From Dysgonomonas sp. 25 (GTDB taxonomy: Bacteria; Bacteroidota; Bacteroidia; Bacteroidales; Dysgonomonadaceae): 64,000 nucleotides of DNA. The notes under the pieces were generated by a model. The model had not been told where the DNA came from. It saw nothing but the letters and a program-made list of their open reading frames with translations, and did no database searches. The translations under genes were made by a program, and so were the position numbers. Below, one piece after another: positions 44,173-52,317 of the stretch. The DNA lies in assembly GCF_010501075.1 (NCBI RefSeq), contig NZ_QVMN01000002.1:434001-498000 (forward strand), read 5' to 3'. Position 1 is the first letter of the stretch. The number at the start of each line of letters is the position of its first letter.

Positions 44173-44480
44173 AGCCGTTTCCCTCTGTATTTAGCCTGCT
44201 TGTGTTTCTCTTCTATCAGCGGGAGTATCTTCTGTACATCTTCGGGCTTATAGTAGATTTTATGGCTGATTTGGGTATATGCCAGTGTTCCGTTATCCCG
44301 GAGCGTTTGAAGTGTCCGCTTCGAAATATTCAGCAGTCGGCACACGTCCTGATTATCCAGCCATTCTTTCATATCACTGTTCCCATGCAATCGACAGAGG
44401 TACTCCATCCGGCTTGCAAAGCTTTCAAACTTCGAGAGCATTTTCTCAAAAGTTTCCGCATCAATGTTTACAATATCCAT
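44169..44480 (-). CDS. Helix-turn-helix domain protein of mobile element
   Basis: 103 aa. The first 50 residues are helical; the C-terminal half is an HTH_17 domain (WLDNQDVCRLLNISKRTLQTLRDNGTLAYT, wing ISHKIYYKPEDVQKIL). It is related in architecture to the gene at 43554-43850, so the element carries two such DNA-binding proteins flanking DUF3876. First gene of this minus-strand group. Confidence 0.86.
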   Translation of the reverse strand: MDIVNIDAETFEKMLSKFESFASRMEYLCRLHGNSDMKEWLDNQDVCRLLNISKRTLQTLRDNGTLAYTQISHKIYYKPEDVQKILPLIEEKHKQAKYRGKRL

Positions 44481-45197
44481 AACTCTATATTTTAAAATTT
44501 CTATTCATTTTGCTTCAAAAGTAAGCCGCTTGCTTTACTCACACCAAAGAATAAATCCGTTTGCAGTTACCAGCTATATTTTGCATATCGTCTTTCTCTT
44601 CGGACGGTGCTACTTGCACTTTCTCGCCACGAAGTAAAACAGAATAGTTCGCTTCTCAATGGATTCTGAATCAGGTGGCAGTGTTTGGCTTCGATATGGT
44701 AGCATTTGGCTTCGAAGTCCTGTAATTTTTCTTGCAAATTCTTGCTTTAAACACGAAGGAAAACATAAAAATTCACTCCCTAATGGCTCAGCAGGCTTGT
44801 GCGTACTTCTGTCCGGGATTGTCTTCAAATTTTCTATAATCCGCATAGTTTATATTCAGAAATCGGGATGTTTTGTCAGCAGAATACTGTCAAATTGGAA
44901 AATCGGTGCAGTCTGCACCGGTTACAAAGAGGTGGGCTGTATAAAATGTTGCGAGGAACTGCAACAGAATCAGTAATGCACTATAGATCAATCATTAATT
45001 CTTTCTTTGTTCCAGAATTGATTTCAAAACAGGCTTTAATAATAAGTTCATTACAGAAATAAAAACGGAAGCAACAACTGATTGCGATATGAAAATCTGT
45101 ATTGAAACCAATTTTGAAATAATTAATGGTGCCGGTATTGGATTAGATATTAAGTTCGATACAGGCATAAGTATTTAATACATAAAATAACTAAAAA
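44481..45197. other. Gap between HTH genes and the split DUF3408 gene
   Basis: 717 bases with no gene that I can support. It contains two TTTGGCTTCGA words (near 44688 and 44708) and overlapping ORFs of about 80-105 codons on both strands without family features. A short ORF begins at 45089 (MKICIETNFEIINGAGIG). It may hold regulatory sites for both directions. Confidence 0.4.
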
Positions 45198-45267
45198 ATG
45201 AGTTCGAAAAAGAAACAAAAACAGCTTTCAATAGAGGAATATATTGAAAGCTACTGCACAGAGAAAC

Positions 45268-45277
45268 GGATAAGAGG
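45268..45277 (+). repeat. Target-site duplication, left copy
   Basis: GGATAAGAGG immediately left of the IS end; identical to 47940-47949. Confidence 0.85.
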
Positions 45278-45360
45278 TGTATAATATAATTGAAAAGTAG
45301 TCCACTTAGTAATTGAAAAGTATACCACTAAGTGTCTCGGATGAGATTTGCTAAAGATAT

Positions 45361-46164
45361 TTATTCCTCATTAGATTGTAACATTTTTTTAGTTTCTTTA
45401 ACTCTGTAAGACTGTCCATTCATGTTTATAAGATATGCTTTATGAGTGAGCCTGTCTACCATTGCAGCTACCAAGACTTTATCCTTTACTATTTCTCCCC
45501 ACCTGTCAAAAGCGAGGTTTGTAGTAATGATTGTCGATTTCTTTCCTGCTCTCAGCGATAGGTGGTTAAAGAGCAGTTCTCCTCCTTCCTTGTCACACGA
45601 TACATATCCAAACTCATCACAGATGACCATATCATAGTTCTGGAAGCGTAATTCGAGCAGTCTGAGACTCTTTTGCGACCTGCATTCCCTGATTTGCGTA
45701 AGCAGCCTGGGAACAGAAGTAAAAAAGACAGTATAGCCCTCCAGACAGGCTTTAATACCCAGTCCGATTGACATATGTGTTTTACCGGTTCCGGGATTAC
45801 CGCAAAATACGATATTACGTCCTTCCTTAATAAATTGTAAGGTTTCCAGCTCAGGTAGTGCTGTTTGTGCATCTTTAGGTAGCTCTTCCCTTACCAGTTC
45901 CTGAAGATACTTCAGTTCGGGGAATCCAGCTAACCTGATCCGTTGTTTGCGGCGTGCCTCGATACGCATGTCCATTTCCTTGGTTAACAGCCGGCATATC
46001 AATGCCCGATACGACCAGTTCTCATCAGTTGCCCGGGTAATAAAGTCATCGAGCTCATCCCGCATTACAGTTAGCTTAAGCTCTTTGGCATAGTTAAATA
46101 CTCTTTCTTTTTCGTTCAGATTTTCCATTTGCATACTGTTTATATTAAATACTTCCTGTCTCAT
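45361..46164 (-). CDS. istB: IS21 helper ATPase IstB
   Basis: 267 aa AAA+ ATPase that directs the IstA transposase. Walker A is CGNPGTGKTH; Walker B follows at MVICDEFGYV; NHLSLRAGKKSTIITTNL is a further family block. The start may be a few codons later (MQMENLNEKERV). It lies 9 bases downstream of istA, as always in IS21. Confidence 0.95.
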   Translation of the reverse strand: MRQEVFNINSMQMENLNEKERVFNYAKELKLTVMRDELDDFITRATDENWSYRALICRLLTKEMDMRIEARRKQRIRLAGFPELKYLQELVREELPKDAQTALPELETLQFIKEGRNIVFCGNPGTGKTHMSIGLGIKACLEGYTVFFTSVPRLLTQIRECRSQKSLRLLELRFQNYDMVICDEFGYVSCDKEGGELLFNHLSLRAGKKSTIITTNLAFDRWGEIVKDKVLVAAMVDRLTHKAYLINMNGQSYRVKETKKMLQSNEE

Positions 46165-46173
46165 AACTGATTA

Positions 46174-47784
46174 TTAGTTTTTGGTAATGATTTTTATATT
46201 GTTTTCTGTGTCCATGATGCGTGAGAGATCCATCAGTATCTTCATGGCTCCCTCTTCGATCAGAGCAGATCCATTTTTATGGCTGTCATCCAGATAGAGG
46301 GGTTCATTCGATATTCCTTGCGGTTCGTTATTGGCATACATCATGGCCTTGATCTGGTCTGCCGATATACTTCTCAGCCCCCGTGCCTTCAATGAAGCGT
46401 ATGCTTCTATTATATCGTTATCACTAAAGTTATTCTCCCTGGCATACTGTAGAAGGAAGACAAAATCTCTGGCTTTGTCCGTAAAATGCTTGTTAAACAA
46501 GGCCTGTATCGGCTGCGGCATCTGCTTTAATGCCAGGGAAGTGTTTAGTGCTCCCGGCTTACGCAGCAAGGTATTTAGATAATGCTCCAGTTTGATAGAC
46601 CATCCTTTCTCTCTGGAGTAAATCCGTTCGTGTACAGCAACTTTATCATTACCAAAAAGGATAACAATCTTTTCGGAGTACATCTTAACGGTAACCATCT
46701 TGCCCACCAGTGTATCGGGAACCGAGTAGTGGGAACAGTTCATACAGATGGTGGACCACTTGTCCACCTTGTAGTCTGCCATCTGGAAGCATCCCATCTC
46801 ATTGGTATAGGGTCTTAAGGCAGCCAGATCTGCAGCCAGCTCCTCCACTTTATTGATCGTCGAAGGACTCCCACTGCGCGAGTTGATCTTCTCACATATG
46901 CTCAGTAAGTGGTTTTGGGCATCTGCCAGAGAGGTATAATGAAGATTGATGCTGAAAGCTTTACGCCTGACATATTCGACAGAACGCTCTACATGTCCCT
47001 TTTCCCAACCGGAACGGGCATTACAGAAGCGGTAATGGTAGCGGTAGAAGTTACTCATGCGCAGCAGGGTATCGGTGGGTTTCTTCTCTTCTCCTGCAAA
47101 CTTCTTGACAGCCACACGCATATTGTCATAGACCATAATGTAGGGGACACCTTTTATCTGGCGGAAAAAATTACGGTGTGATTCCATGAAGGCTAGCTGG
47201 TCCTGATGATGGAACAGCCAGGCATAACGTCCGTTGCTATGGCTTAGGGTAAAGACTGCCATCTGGATACGATGAAGTTTGCCATTTAAGTAAAGCTTGA
47301 CTTCGCCCCAGTCAAACTCACAGGATTCTCCCGGCGGGTAATAGCCGCGAATAAAAGCTTCCTGAGCTTTGTCTTCTTTCCTGAGGGTAGAAACTGAGGC
47401 AATGTATTTACAAACTCCCGTATAGCTGACCTGAAAGCCTTTCTCTATTAACAGTTCGTAGATATCTTTACCACGCATACACTGCTTCTTCAAGCCCATA
47501 GCACGTTTACGGGCGTTCTTCTCTAAACAGTCGTCTATTAAATCTTTCAGGCTACCGACAATAACACGGGGGCCCCGCCGCGAACTGTTATAACGTGATT
47601 GGGTGGTTAATACCGATTCCAGAGAGGACTCAGGATCAGAGCAGTTCAAAGCTGATTCATACTCGGCAATAACCTTATGAACGGTTTTACGGCTGATATC
47701 CAATTCTCTGGCTATAGCCCGTTTACTGTACCCAACCGTACGGTACATATGGATAATTGTTTGTTTTTCCACCATTGTTATCAT
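46174..47784 (-). CDS. istA: IS21 transposase IstA
   Basis: 536 aa. An N-terminal helix-turn-helix (YSKRAIARELDISRKTVHKVI) is followed by a DDE integrase core: Asp in CEFDWGEVKLYL, Asp in YIMVYDNMRVAV, and Glu in GWEKGHVERSVEYVRR. The C-terminal domain is typical of IstA. No frameshift or internal stop, so the element is probably active. Confidence 0.95.
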   Translation of the reverse strand: MITMVEKQTIIHMYRTVGYSKRAIARELDISRKTVHKVIAEYESALNCSDPESSLESVLTTQSRYNSSRRGPRVIVGSLKDLIDDCLEKNARKRAMGLKKQCMRGKDIYELLIEKGFQVSYTGVCKYIASVSTLRKEDKAQEAFIRGYYPPGESCEFDWGEVKLYLNGKLHRIQMAVFTLSHSNGRYAWLFHHQDQLAFMESHRNFFRQIKGVPYIMVYDNMRVAVKKFAGEEKKPTDTLLRMSNFYRYHYRFCNARSGWEKGHVERSVEYVRRKAFSINLHYTSLADAQNHLLSICEKINSRSGSPSTINKVEELAADLAALRPYTNEMGCFQMADYKVDKWSTICMNCSHYSVPDTLVGKMVTVKMYSEKIVILFGNDKVAVHERIYSREKGWSIKLEHYLNTLLRKPGALNTSLALKQMPQPIQALFNKHFTDKARDFVFLLQYARENNFSDNDIIEAYASLKARGLRSISADQIKAMMYANNEPQGISNEPLYLDDSHKNGSALIEEGAMKILMDLSRIMDTENNIKIITKN

Positions 47785-47939
47785 TTTACCCTCTGTGTTG
47801 GTTAATACACAAAGGAATTTATAATGTTAATAGTTGTTAGTAAAATACAGAGCTTTATTATAACCGCTCTTAGATTTTACCTAACTGGTGGTATACTTTT
47901 CAATTATTTTAGTGGACTACTTTTCAATTATATTATACA

Positions 47940-47949
47940 GGATAAGAGG
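47940..47949 (+). repeat. Target-site duplication, right copy
   Basis: GGATAAGAGG immediately right of the IS end; identical to 45268-45277. Confidence 0.85.
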
Positions 47950-48199
47950 ACGGTTTGCTGTATATATCAGCCCCGAAACACACCGTAACCTGAGAAAAAT
48001 TGCCCGGTTGTTCAATAGTAAACATCACACGACAACTTCTTCATTGGCAGACTCTATCATCTCCCGCCATATTGAAACATACAGGGATATTTTAAACGAT
48101 GCATTTAAAGAGGATGATCGTGAATTTTTCGAATGGCTGAAAGAAAAGAGGCAGGATGAGGATGCAGAAGATAGGTCTGTTTAGCCGAAGACCTATCCG

Positions 48200-48370
48200 C
48201 ATAATGGATAAGCCTGCCGACATTTTACGGCTTACTTTTCTAAAGGGAGCATTCCATGCTCTTCTTTAGCGGAGCGAGGTTATGTTTTCATTGCATGAAA
48301 ACCCTCGCTTTGGCTTTCGCCAAAGGGGAAACCGCTCCCGCCGGTCGCAGTTTTTAGGAATGTCGATTAT
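48200..48370 (+). other. Candidate origin of transfer (oriT)
   Basis: Gene-free stretch just upstream of mobC and the relaxase, with stacked inverted repeats: GAGCAT-TCC-ATGCTC (48247-48261); GCGAGG (48274-48279) with CCTCGC (48303-48308), enclosing TTTTCAT-TGC-ATGAAAA (48285-48301); CTTTGGC-TTTC-GCCAAAG (48308-48325). This position and structure fit an oriT, but the nick site is not identifiable by eye. Confidence 0.5.
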
Positions 48371-48384
48371 AAAATGAATCGAAA

Positions 48385-48780
48385 TTGAGTACAGACAATT
48401 CAAATACAAGCAGGAAGAAAGGCGGTCGCCCCAAGGCGAATGCCGTCAGCCGGAAGAGCAAAACCATCGGGGTTTGCTTCTCCGAGCCTGAACTCTATGC
48501 CATACGGCACAGGGCAGCAAAAGCCAATCTTCCGGTTAGTGTTTATTGTCATGATGCGATTCTAAGCGGCGTTATCAAAGAACCGCTGAAGAAAGAAGAA
48601 TTAGAAGTGCTTCGGAGTCTGTCTAATATGGGAAATAACCTCAATCAGCTCACAAAAATAGCTAAGTTTTTAACCGCAAAACGGCTCGAAAACGAAGCTG
48701 AAAATTTATTCAATCAGATACAAACGATCATAAACAAGCTGTCGGATGATTGGAAAAATAGTAAAAGGAAGAAGCTTTAA
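48385..48780 (+). CDS. MobC-type relaxosome accessory protein
   Basis: 131 aa, probably from a TTG start at 48385 (the ATG at 48374 runs into a stop). Ribbon-helix-helix-like N-terminal part: RKKGGRPKANAVSRKSKTIGV (basic), FSEPELYAIRHRAAKANLPVS. Then the MobC/BmgB signature LRSLSNMGNNLNQLTKIAK. It should bind oriT and assist the relaxase. Its 3' end overlaps the relaxase gene by 35 bases. Confidence 0.88.
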   Translation: MSTDNSNTSRKKGGRPKANAVSRKSKTIGVCFSEPELYAIRHRAAKANLPVSVYCHDAILSGVIKEPLKKEELEVLRSLSNMGNNLNQLTKIAKFLTAKRLENEAENLFNQIQTIINKLSDDWKNSKRKKL

Positions 48781-49675
48781 GGGTTGTATTTCCTATGTTT
48801 TAAGCGATAAAGAAGCTAAGATTTTAGCAAGTGAAGGTGTGTTGGAAACCGATACGAAGTCCATTATCAACAGCTTTTATATGCAGAGTTTGCTCAATCC
48901 CAAGCTATCGAAATGTGTCGGGCATATACCGCTCTCGTTCTCTCCCGATGATAAAGAGCGGATGACAGACCAATTTATGGAGCGGTTAGCCAAAGAGTAT
49001 ATGCAGGCAATGGGTATAGAAAATACACAGTACCTTATCGTTCGCCACAATAATACGAGCCACCCGCATTTGCATATTGTATTTAACCGGGTGGATAACG
49101 ATGGTAAAACCATATCCGACAAGAACGACCGCTACCGGAACGAAAAGGTCTGCAAACAGCTAAAGGATAAGTATAACCTCACTTACGGACGTGGCAAAGA
49201 GAATGTCAATGTCGAAAAGCTAAAGGGAGCGGAGCAGACCAAATATGAAATTTATCATACGATAAAAAGCATACTTCCTAAAGCCAAGAGCTGGCAACAG
49301 TTTGAAGATACGCTCAAACAGAAAGGCATATCCATAGAATATAAACTCAACGGGCAAACCGATGAGGTGCAGGGCGTATCGTTCAAGAAAGGAGAGCATT
49401 CATTCAAGGGTTCGGATATAGACAGGAAGTTCAGCTATGGCAAACTGAATACACACTTTGGCGAAAACAATCCTGTTCAGGAGCAACAACAAATAGCTAT
49501 TCCGAAAGAAACAGGCAGCAGCGTTACGGAAAATCTTGTGTCGGGCGTGGGTGATGCACTATCGGTAGTTGGTGGTTTGTTTGATATTCAGCCGAATGAA
49601 GCGGAAGAACAACCCAGGCAACCGCAACGACGGATTATTAAGAAGAAAAAACGCAGGGGACAAAGCCCCTCGTAA
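48746..49675 (+). CDS. Relaxase / mobilisation nuclease (BmgA-like, MOBP type)
   Basis: 309 aa. Expected to nick oriT and lead the strand into a recipient with a helper conjugation system. Opening MIGKIVKGRSFKGCISYVL (first Tyr as candidate nucleophile is Y17), then the three-His motif RHNNTSHPHLHIVFNRV, then DKNDRYRNEKVCKQL. The C-terminal region (about 200-309) is variable and ends with a strongly basic tail (RRIIKKKKRRGQ). The element has no type IV secretion genes here, so it is mobilisable rather than conjugative. Confidence 0.92.
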   Translation: MIGKIVKGRSFKGCISYVLSDKEAKILASEGVLETDTKSIINSFYMQSLLNPKLSKCVGHIPLSFSPDDKERMTDQFMERLAKEYMQAMGIENTQYLIVRHNNTSHPHLHIVFNRVDNDGKTISDKNDRYRNEKVCKQLKDKYNLTYGRGKENVNVEKLKGAEQTKYEIYHTIKSILPKAKSWQQFEDTLKQKGISIEYKLNGQTDEVQGVSFKKGEHSFKGSDIDRKFSYGKLNTHFGENNPVQEQQQIAIPKETGSSVTENLVSGVGDALSVVGGLFDIQPNEAEEQPRQPQRRIIKKKKRRGQSPS

Positions 49676-49720
49676 ACGAGAAACAGAAATGATTTTATCA
49701 ACTTAAAAAACAAAAAAAAT

Positions 49721-50158
49721 ATGGCAAATTCAGTATCAAACGATGCTCTTTGGGAGAAGCTTTCTGAGATAAGCCAGCAGCTTAAAGGCAGTAAACAAAC
49801 GAATGAAGCACCCGATTTTAGCGAAATTGCGGAAGCGATTCACGCATTTAGGCAGGCTAATAATGCCTGTTTTGAAGAGAATAAGAAAAACATAAGCATC
49901 GTAAATAAAAACATTTTGCTGGGATTGAAGCGGGTTGCAAGTATTCAGAAACGGGTAGAATCTCATGCGGAACAAGATAAAAGCGACAAGGGCTCTCATT
50001 TTGATTTGAAGTTTTTCAAGCTCCGGAAAACTTTGGTCGTGATTGCTGTACTTGCTTTGCTGGTGCTTACCCTTACAGTCTTTTGCATGAAACAGCAGAA
50101 TGATTATGCGCTTTTACTGGATGAATTTTACAGGCTGATTCTCGAAAATAAGCCCTGA
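49721..50158 (+). CDS. Mobilisation-module membrane protein with coiled coil
   Basis: 145 aa. Helical cytoplasmic part (about 1-100: ENKKNISIVNKNILLGLKRVA), a single transmembrane helix near 106-126 (TLVVIAVLALLVLTLTVF) and a short C-terminal tail outside. Such proteins often follow relaxase genes in Bacteroides mobilisable elements; function unknown, perhaps linking the relaxosome to the membrane. The second leader copy begins just after its stop. Confidence 0.72.
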   Translation: MANSVSNDALWEKLSEISQQLKGSKQTNEAPDFSEIAEAIHAFRQANNACFEENKKNISIVNKNILLGLKRVASIQKRVESHAEQDKSDKGSHFDLKFFKLRKTLVVIAVLALLVLTLTVFCMKQQNDYALLLDEFYRLILENKP

Positions 50159-50169
50159 TAATTGCAACA

Positions 50170-50382
50170 CTAAGCGTTGGAGGTTGTAACATTAAGAGTT
50201 GCGACCTCCAAAGTTTAACTTTGCAGGCTCTAACTCTTAACTTTGCAAAATCGGCTGTATATCAAGGTTCTGCAAACGTCAAAAAACGCAGTATAAAATC
50301 CTGTAAAATCGGCTGTATTTCATAGTTTTATATGGGATATAGTGCCTGTTTGACAGATAAATAGTATTTTTGGGGGCGGGAA
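50170..50382 (+). repeat. Repeated leader, copy 2
   Basis: Same elements as 41271-41420: left arm ATTAAGAGTT (50191-50200), palindrome AAAGTTTAACTTT (50210-50222), right arm AACTCTTAACTTT (50232-50244), then TAGTTTTATATGGGATATAG and TATTTTTG. It has an extra segment of about 55 bases between, created by a repeat of AAAATCGGCTGTAT. The left arm is degraded relative to copy 1. Confidence 0.85.
50365..50372 (+). promoter_or_regulatory. -7 box in leader copy 2
   Basis: TATTTTTG, 27 bases before ATG 50399, conserved with leader copy 1. Confidence 0.55.
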
Positions 50383-50398
50383 CAGAAAAACGGAAAGA

Positions 50399-50779
50399 AT
50401 GAAGTTTGATATTGGAGGAAATATAGATTCTGAAATTTATGAAGCCTTTAGAATTAATAGAAATATTGTTCTCAAAGAACTTTTACAGTTATTGGAGGAG
50501 AAGCATATTGCGATAAATTTAAAAGAGCTTAGTGTGCATATTTTCATTAGAGATGATACGCCAGTTGAACCTATTCATGTGAATTATATAAATAGACAAA
50601 AACGTGCCGAAACGGAGTGTATTATAGACTTTGATGAATTTCAGAAAGCCAACGACCACGAAAAACAAGAGTTGATAGAAAAGACTGTCACGGATTCGAT
50701 AGTAGTTTTGCACAACAATAAAAAAATAACAGCAGAGGATTTCGCCCAATTAACAAATTGGCTTGACAGTAAAAAGTAA
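50399..50779 (+). CDS. Cassette gene 4: hypothetical protein
   Basis: 126 aa, not recognised. It begins MKFDIGGNIDSEIYEAF, with ELLQLLEEKHIAINLKELSVHIFI (helix then strand) and a helical C-terminus. Soluble, acidic, AT-rich. First gene after leader copy 2; a near-complete attC-like site follows 6 bases after its stop. Confidence 0.65.
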   Translation: MKFDIGGNIDSEIYEAFRINRNIVLKELLQLLEEKHIAINLKELSVHIFIRDDTPVEPIHVNYINRQKRAETECIIDFDEFQKANDHEKQELIEKTVTDSIVVLHNNKKITAEDFAQLTNWLDSKK

Positions 50780-50784
50780 TACTC

Positions 50785-50845
50785 ACAAGCGTAACTGCCA
50801 GCACAACCCTCAAAGGTGCGTGGGTTTATGCGTTGGTGGCAATTA
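50785..50845 (+). repeat. Most complete attC-like boundary site
   Basis: Begins with AAGCGTAAC (50787-50795) and ends with GTTGGTGGCAAT (50832-50843). Outer arms TGCCA (50796-50800) and TGGCA (50837-50841) pair, and inner arms AACCC (50805-50809) and GGGTT (50822-50826) pair. About 57 bases in all, close in size to short integron attC sites (59-base elements). Neither flanking gene reads into it. Confidence 0.6.
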
Positions 50846-50873
50846 ACAACAGAGCGCAAAAGACAAAAAATAT

Positions 50874-51407
50874 ATGGCAAAGAAAAAAATAATAGAAGCA
50901 GAAACATTTACCAATGAAATGAAAGTCGAGTTTTTGAACTGCGATACAGTTGAAAAGCTAAGAGTATTTCTGAATAATTACGAGATTGATAATTCCGATA
51001 AATTTGGAAATAATATCCTACATTATTATTTGAACAACACGAAATCATTTGCTTTAGCCTGGAATATAGTAATTCCTGAAATTCTTAATACTGGATTGGA
51101 TATTGACAAAAAACAATCGAAAGGCGAATTTGGAAGAACTTCTCTTCATATAGCTATTATCCAAGAAGAAAAAGACATTGCTAAATATTTGATACATCAA
51201 GGAGCAAATATTGACGCTGTTGATGCAAATGGGAACTCACTAATTTGGACAGCAGTAATGAAATACAATGGAGATGGATATTTTATTGAAATGCTTATCA
51301 AAAACGGAGCGGACGTTTATTTAGAAAATAATTATGAAGTTTCTGCTATTGATTTGGCAAAAAGTATATCCAATAAAGACGTTGCAAAATACTTTGATGG
51401 GAAATAA
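50874..51407 (+). CDS. Cassette gene 5: ankyrin-repeat protein
   Basis: 177 aa with about four ankyrin repeats: DKFGNNILHYYLNN, GRTSLHIAIIQEEKDIAKYLIHQGANID, DANGNSLIWTAVMKY...FIEMLIKNGADVYLEN, NYEVSAIDLAKSI. Soluble. Ankyrin proteins of this size occur as immunity proteins or toxin partners, but nothing here proves that. Preceded by the complete boundary site. Confidence 0.8.
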   Translation: MAKKKIIEAETFTNEMKVEFLNCDTVEKLRVFLNNYEIDNSDKFGNNILHYYLNNTKSFALAWNIVIPEILNTGLDIDKKQSKGEFGRTSLHIAIIQEEKDIAKYLIHQGANIDAVDANGNSLIWTAVMKYNGDGYFIEMLIKNGADVYLENNYEVSAIDLAKSISNKDVAKYFDGK

Positions 51408-51408
51408 A

Positions 51409-51577
51409 ATGGAAATAAAATGTGAAAGCTGTAATAAATCATTTGATTTAATTTTCATTAGGCGACAAATGGAATTTTGAACTGAATTTTGAGTTTTTAA
51501 ATACCGACCCTTACGGAATTTGGATAGTTACTTTTTATCAAAATTCCATTACCGGAATTAGGAGAGAACAGCAATAG
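51409..51577 (+). pseudogene. Frameshifted remnant of a small Cys-pair protein gene
   Basis: ATG 51409 starts MEIKCESCNKSFDLIF (CxxC, zinc-ribbon-like) but stops at 51480. The next frame from 51461 continues GDKWNFELNFEFLNTDPYGI and IRREQQ to TAG 51575-51577. Both parts look coding, so a frameshift or small deletion near 51455 broke one gene. It follows the ankyrin gene by one base. Confidence 0.6.
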
Positions 51578-51622
51578 AGCTAAGCAGCGCGAAGTACAAA
51601 ATATTAAAAACATAAAAGAAAT

Positions 51623-52294
51623 ATGCGATTAATCTTTAAGAAAGAAAAATTAGAAAATCCAATTGCAATATTGGGAGGATTGCCTTGGATAGAAAATATA
51701 GAGGATTGGCCTAAAATACCCTCTTCTGAAAAATACATGACACATTTCATGACAATATTCTCTAACATATCTGGCGACTCGTTTAATTCAGATTGTTGTA
51801 TATCAGTTTTTATATCTTATGATTTAGACAAGGATAAATATCCAAAACCAAGTTTATCCGATAAATACACAGTACATAATCAAGCTGATTTGATTCGATT
51901 TAAAGAGTATGGATATACAAAAGTTATTATTACAAAAAAAAGAGATGCTCCAATTCTTGATAATATGTCAGAGTACTCTTTGCCTGTGCTTTATGTTGAA
52001 AAAAGAAATTTTACAAATGAAGAAAATGAGGCTTATGACAAAGAATTTGAAAATTCAGGAATGGGATTAGATGGAAGTACCCTTATGACAAATCCATATT
52101 TTGAACAAGATGCGATTCAATTTCCTATGAGCGAGGATATTTTATTGCAAGTAGATGAATGGGATTTAAATGATATTTTCCCTGATTACAAAGATATTTT
52201 TCAATCTGGGCTAGCATATCTGTATTTGAATAAAAACTATAAGAAAAAGCAAATGGGAGAAACCGTTGGTTGTTTCTTTACTCAACACACATAA
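51623..52294 (+). CDS. Cassette gene 6: DUF1963/YwqG-like protein
   Basis: 223 aa. ILGGLPWIENIEDWPKIPSSEKYMTHFMTIFSN (in part) resembles the start of DUF1963 (YwqG) proteins, which give a Pro-rich GG-x-P-x-W-P pattern; the match is partial. Beta-rich, soluble, AT-rich. DUF1963-like proteins are common immunity proteins of polymorphic toxins, so that role is possible. Followed 23 bases later by the Imm17-like gene. Confidence 0.6.
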   Translation: MRLIFKKEKLENPIAILGGLPWIENIEDWPKIPSSEKYMTHFMTIFSNISGDSFNSDCCISVFISYDLDKDKYPKPSLSDKYTVHNQADLIRFKEYGYTKVIITKKRDAPILDNMSEYSLPVLYVEKRNFTNEENEAYDKEFENSGMGLDGSTLMTNPYFEQDAIQFPMSEDILLQVDEWDLNDIFPDYKDIFQSGLAYLYLNKNYKKKQMGETVGCFFTQHT

Positions 52295-52317
52295 AAAAAC
52301 GATAATGTAATTGATTA

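Larger units (their letters stand above)
45278..47939 (-). mobile_element. IS21-family insertion sequence, complete, 2662 bp
   Basis: Both ends begin TGTATAATATAATTG reading inward; the terminal inverted repeats are identical for 29 bases. A second internal repeat, AATTGAAAAGTATACCAC, follows at each end, the multiple-terminal-repeat layout of IS21. It carries istA and istB, both apparently intact, on the minus strand. The 10-bp flanking duplication is longer than the 4-8 bp usual for the family; two of those bases could match by chance. The near-perfect ends suggest a recent insertion. Confidence 0.93.
45198..48184 (+). pseudogene. DUF3408 gene split by the IS21-family insertion
   Basis: The 5' part runs 45198-45277 (MSSKKKQKQLSIEEYIESY...) and the 3' part 47950-48184. 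Joining them with one copy of the 10-bp target duplication gives a continuous 104-codon frame across the join (CTEKRIRGRFAVYISPE), ending at TAG 48182-48184. The restored protein has the DUF3408 pattern (FAVYISPETHRNLRKIARLF, then HTTTSSLADSIISRHIE) of mobilisation and conjugation modules, probably a DNA-binding relaxosome accessory. No intact copy is in the window. Confidence 0.92.

Noticed and set aside
44610-44976. Overlapping ORFs of 78-105 codons on both strands
   Set aside because: No family features, no promoter, and the sequence contains simple repeated words; I cannot choose a strand.
45089-45180. Short ORF beginning MKICIETNFEIINGAGIG
   Set aside because: About 30 codons, no homology known to me and no promoter; it may be a remnant, but support is too thin to list as a gene.
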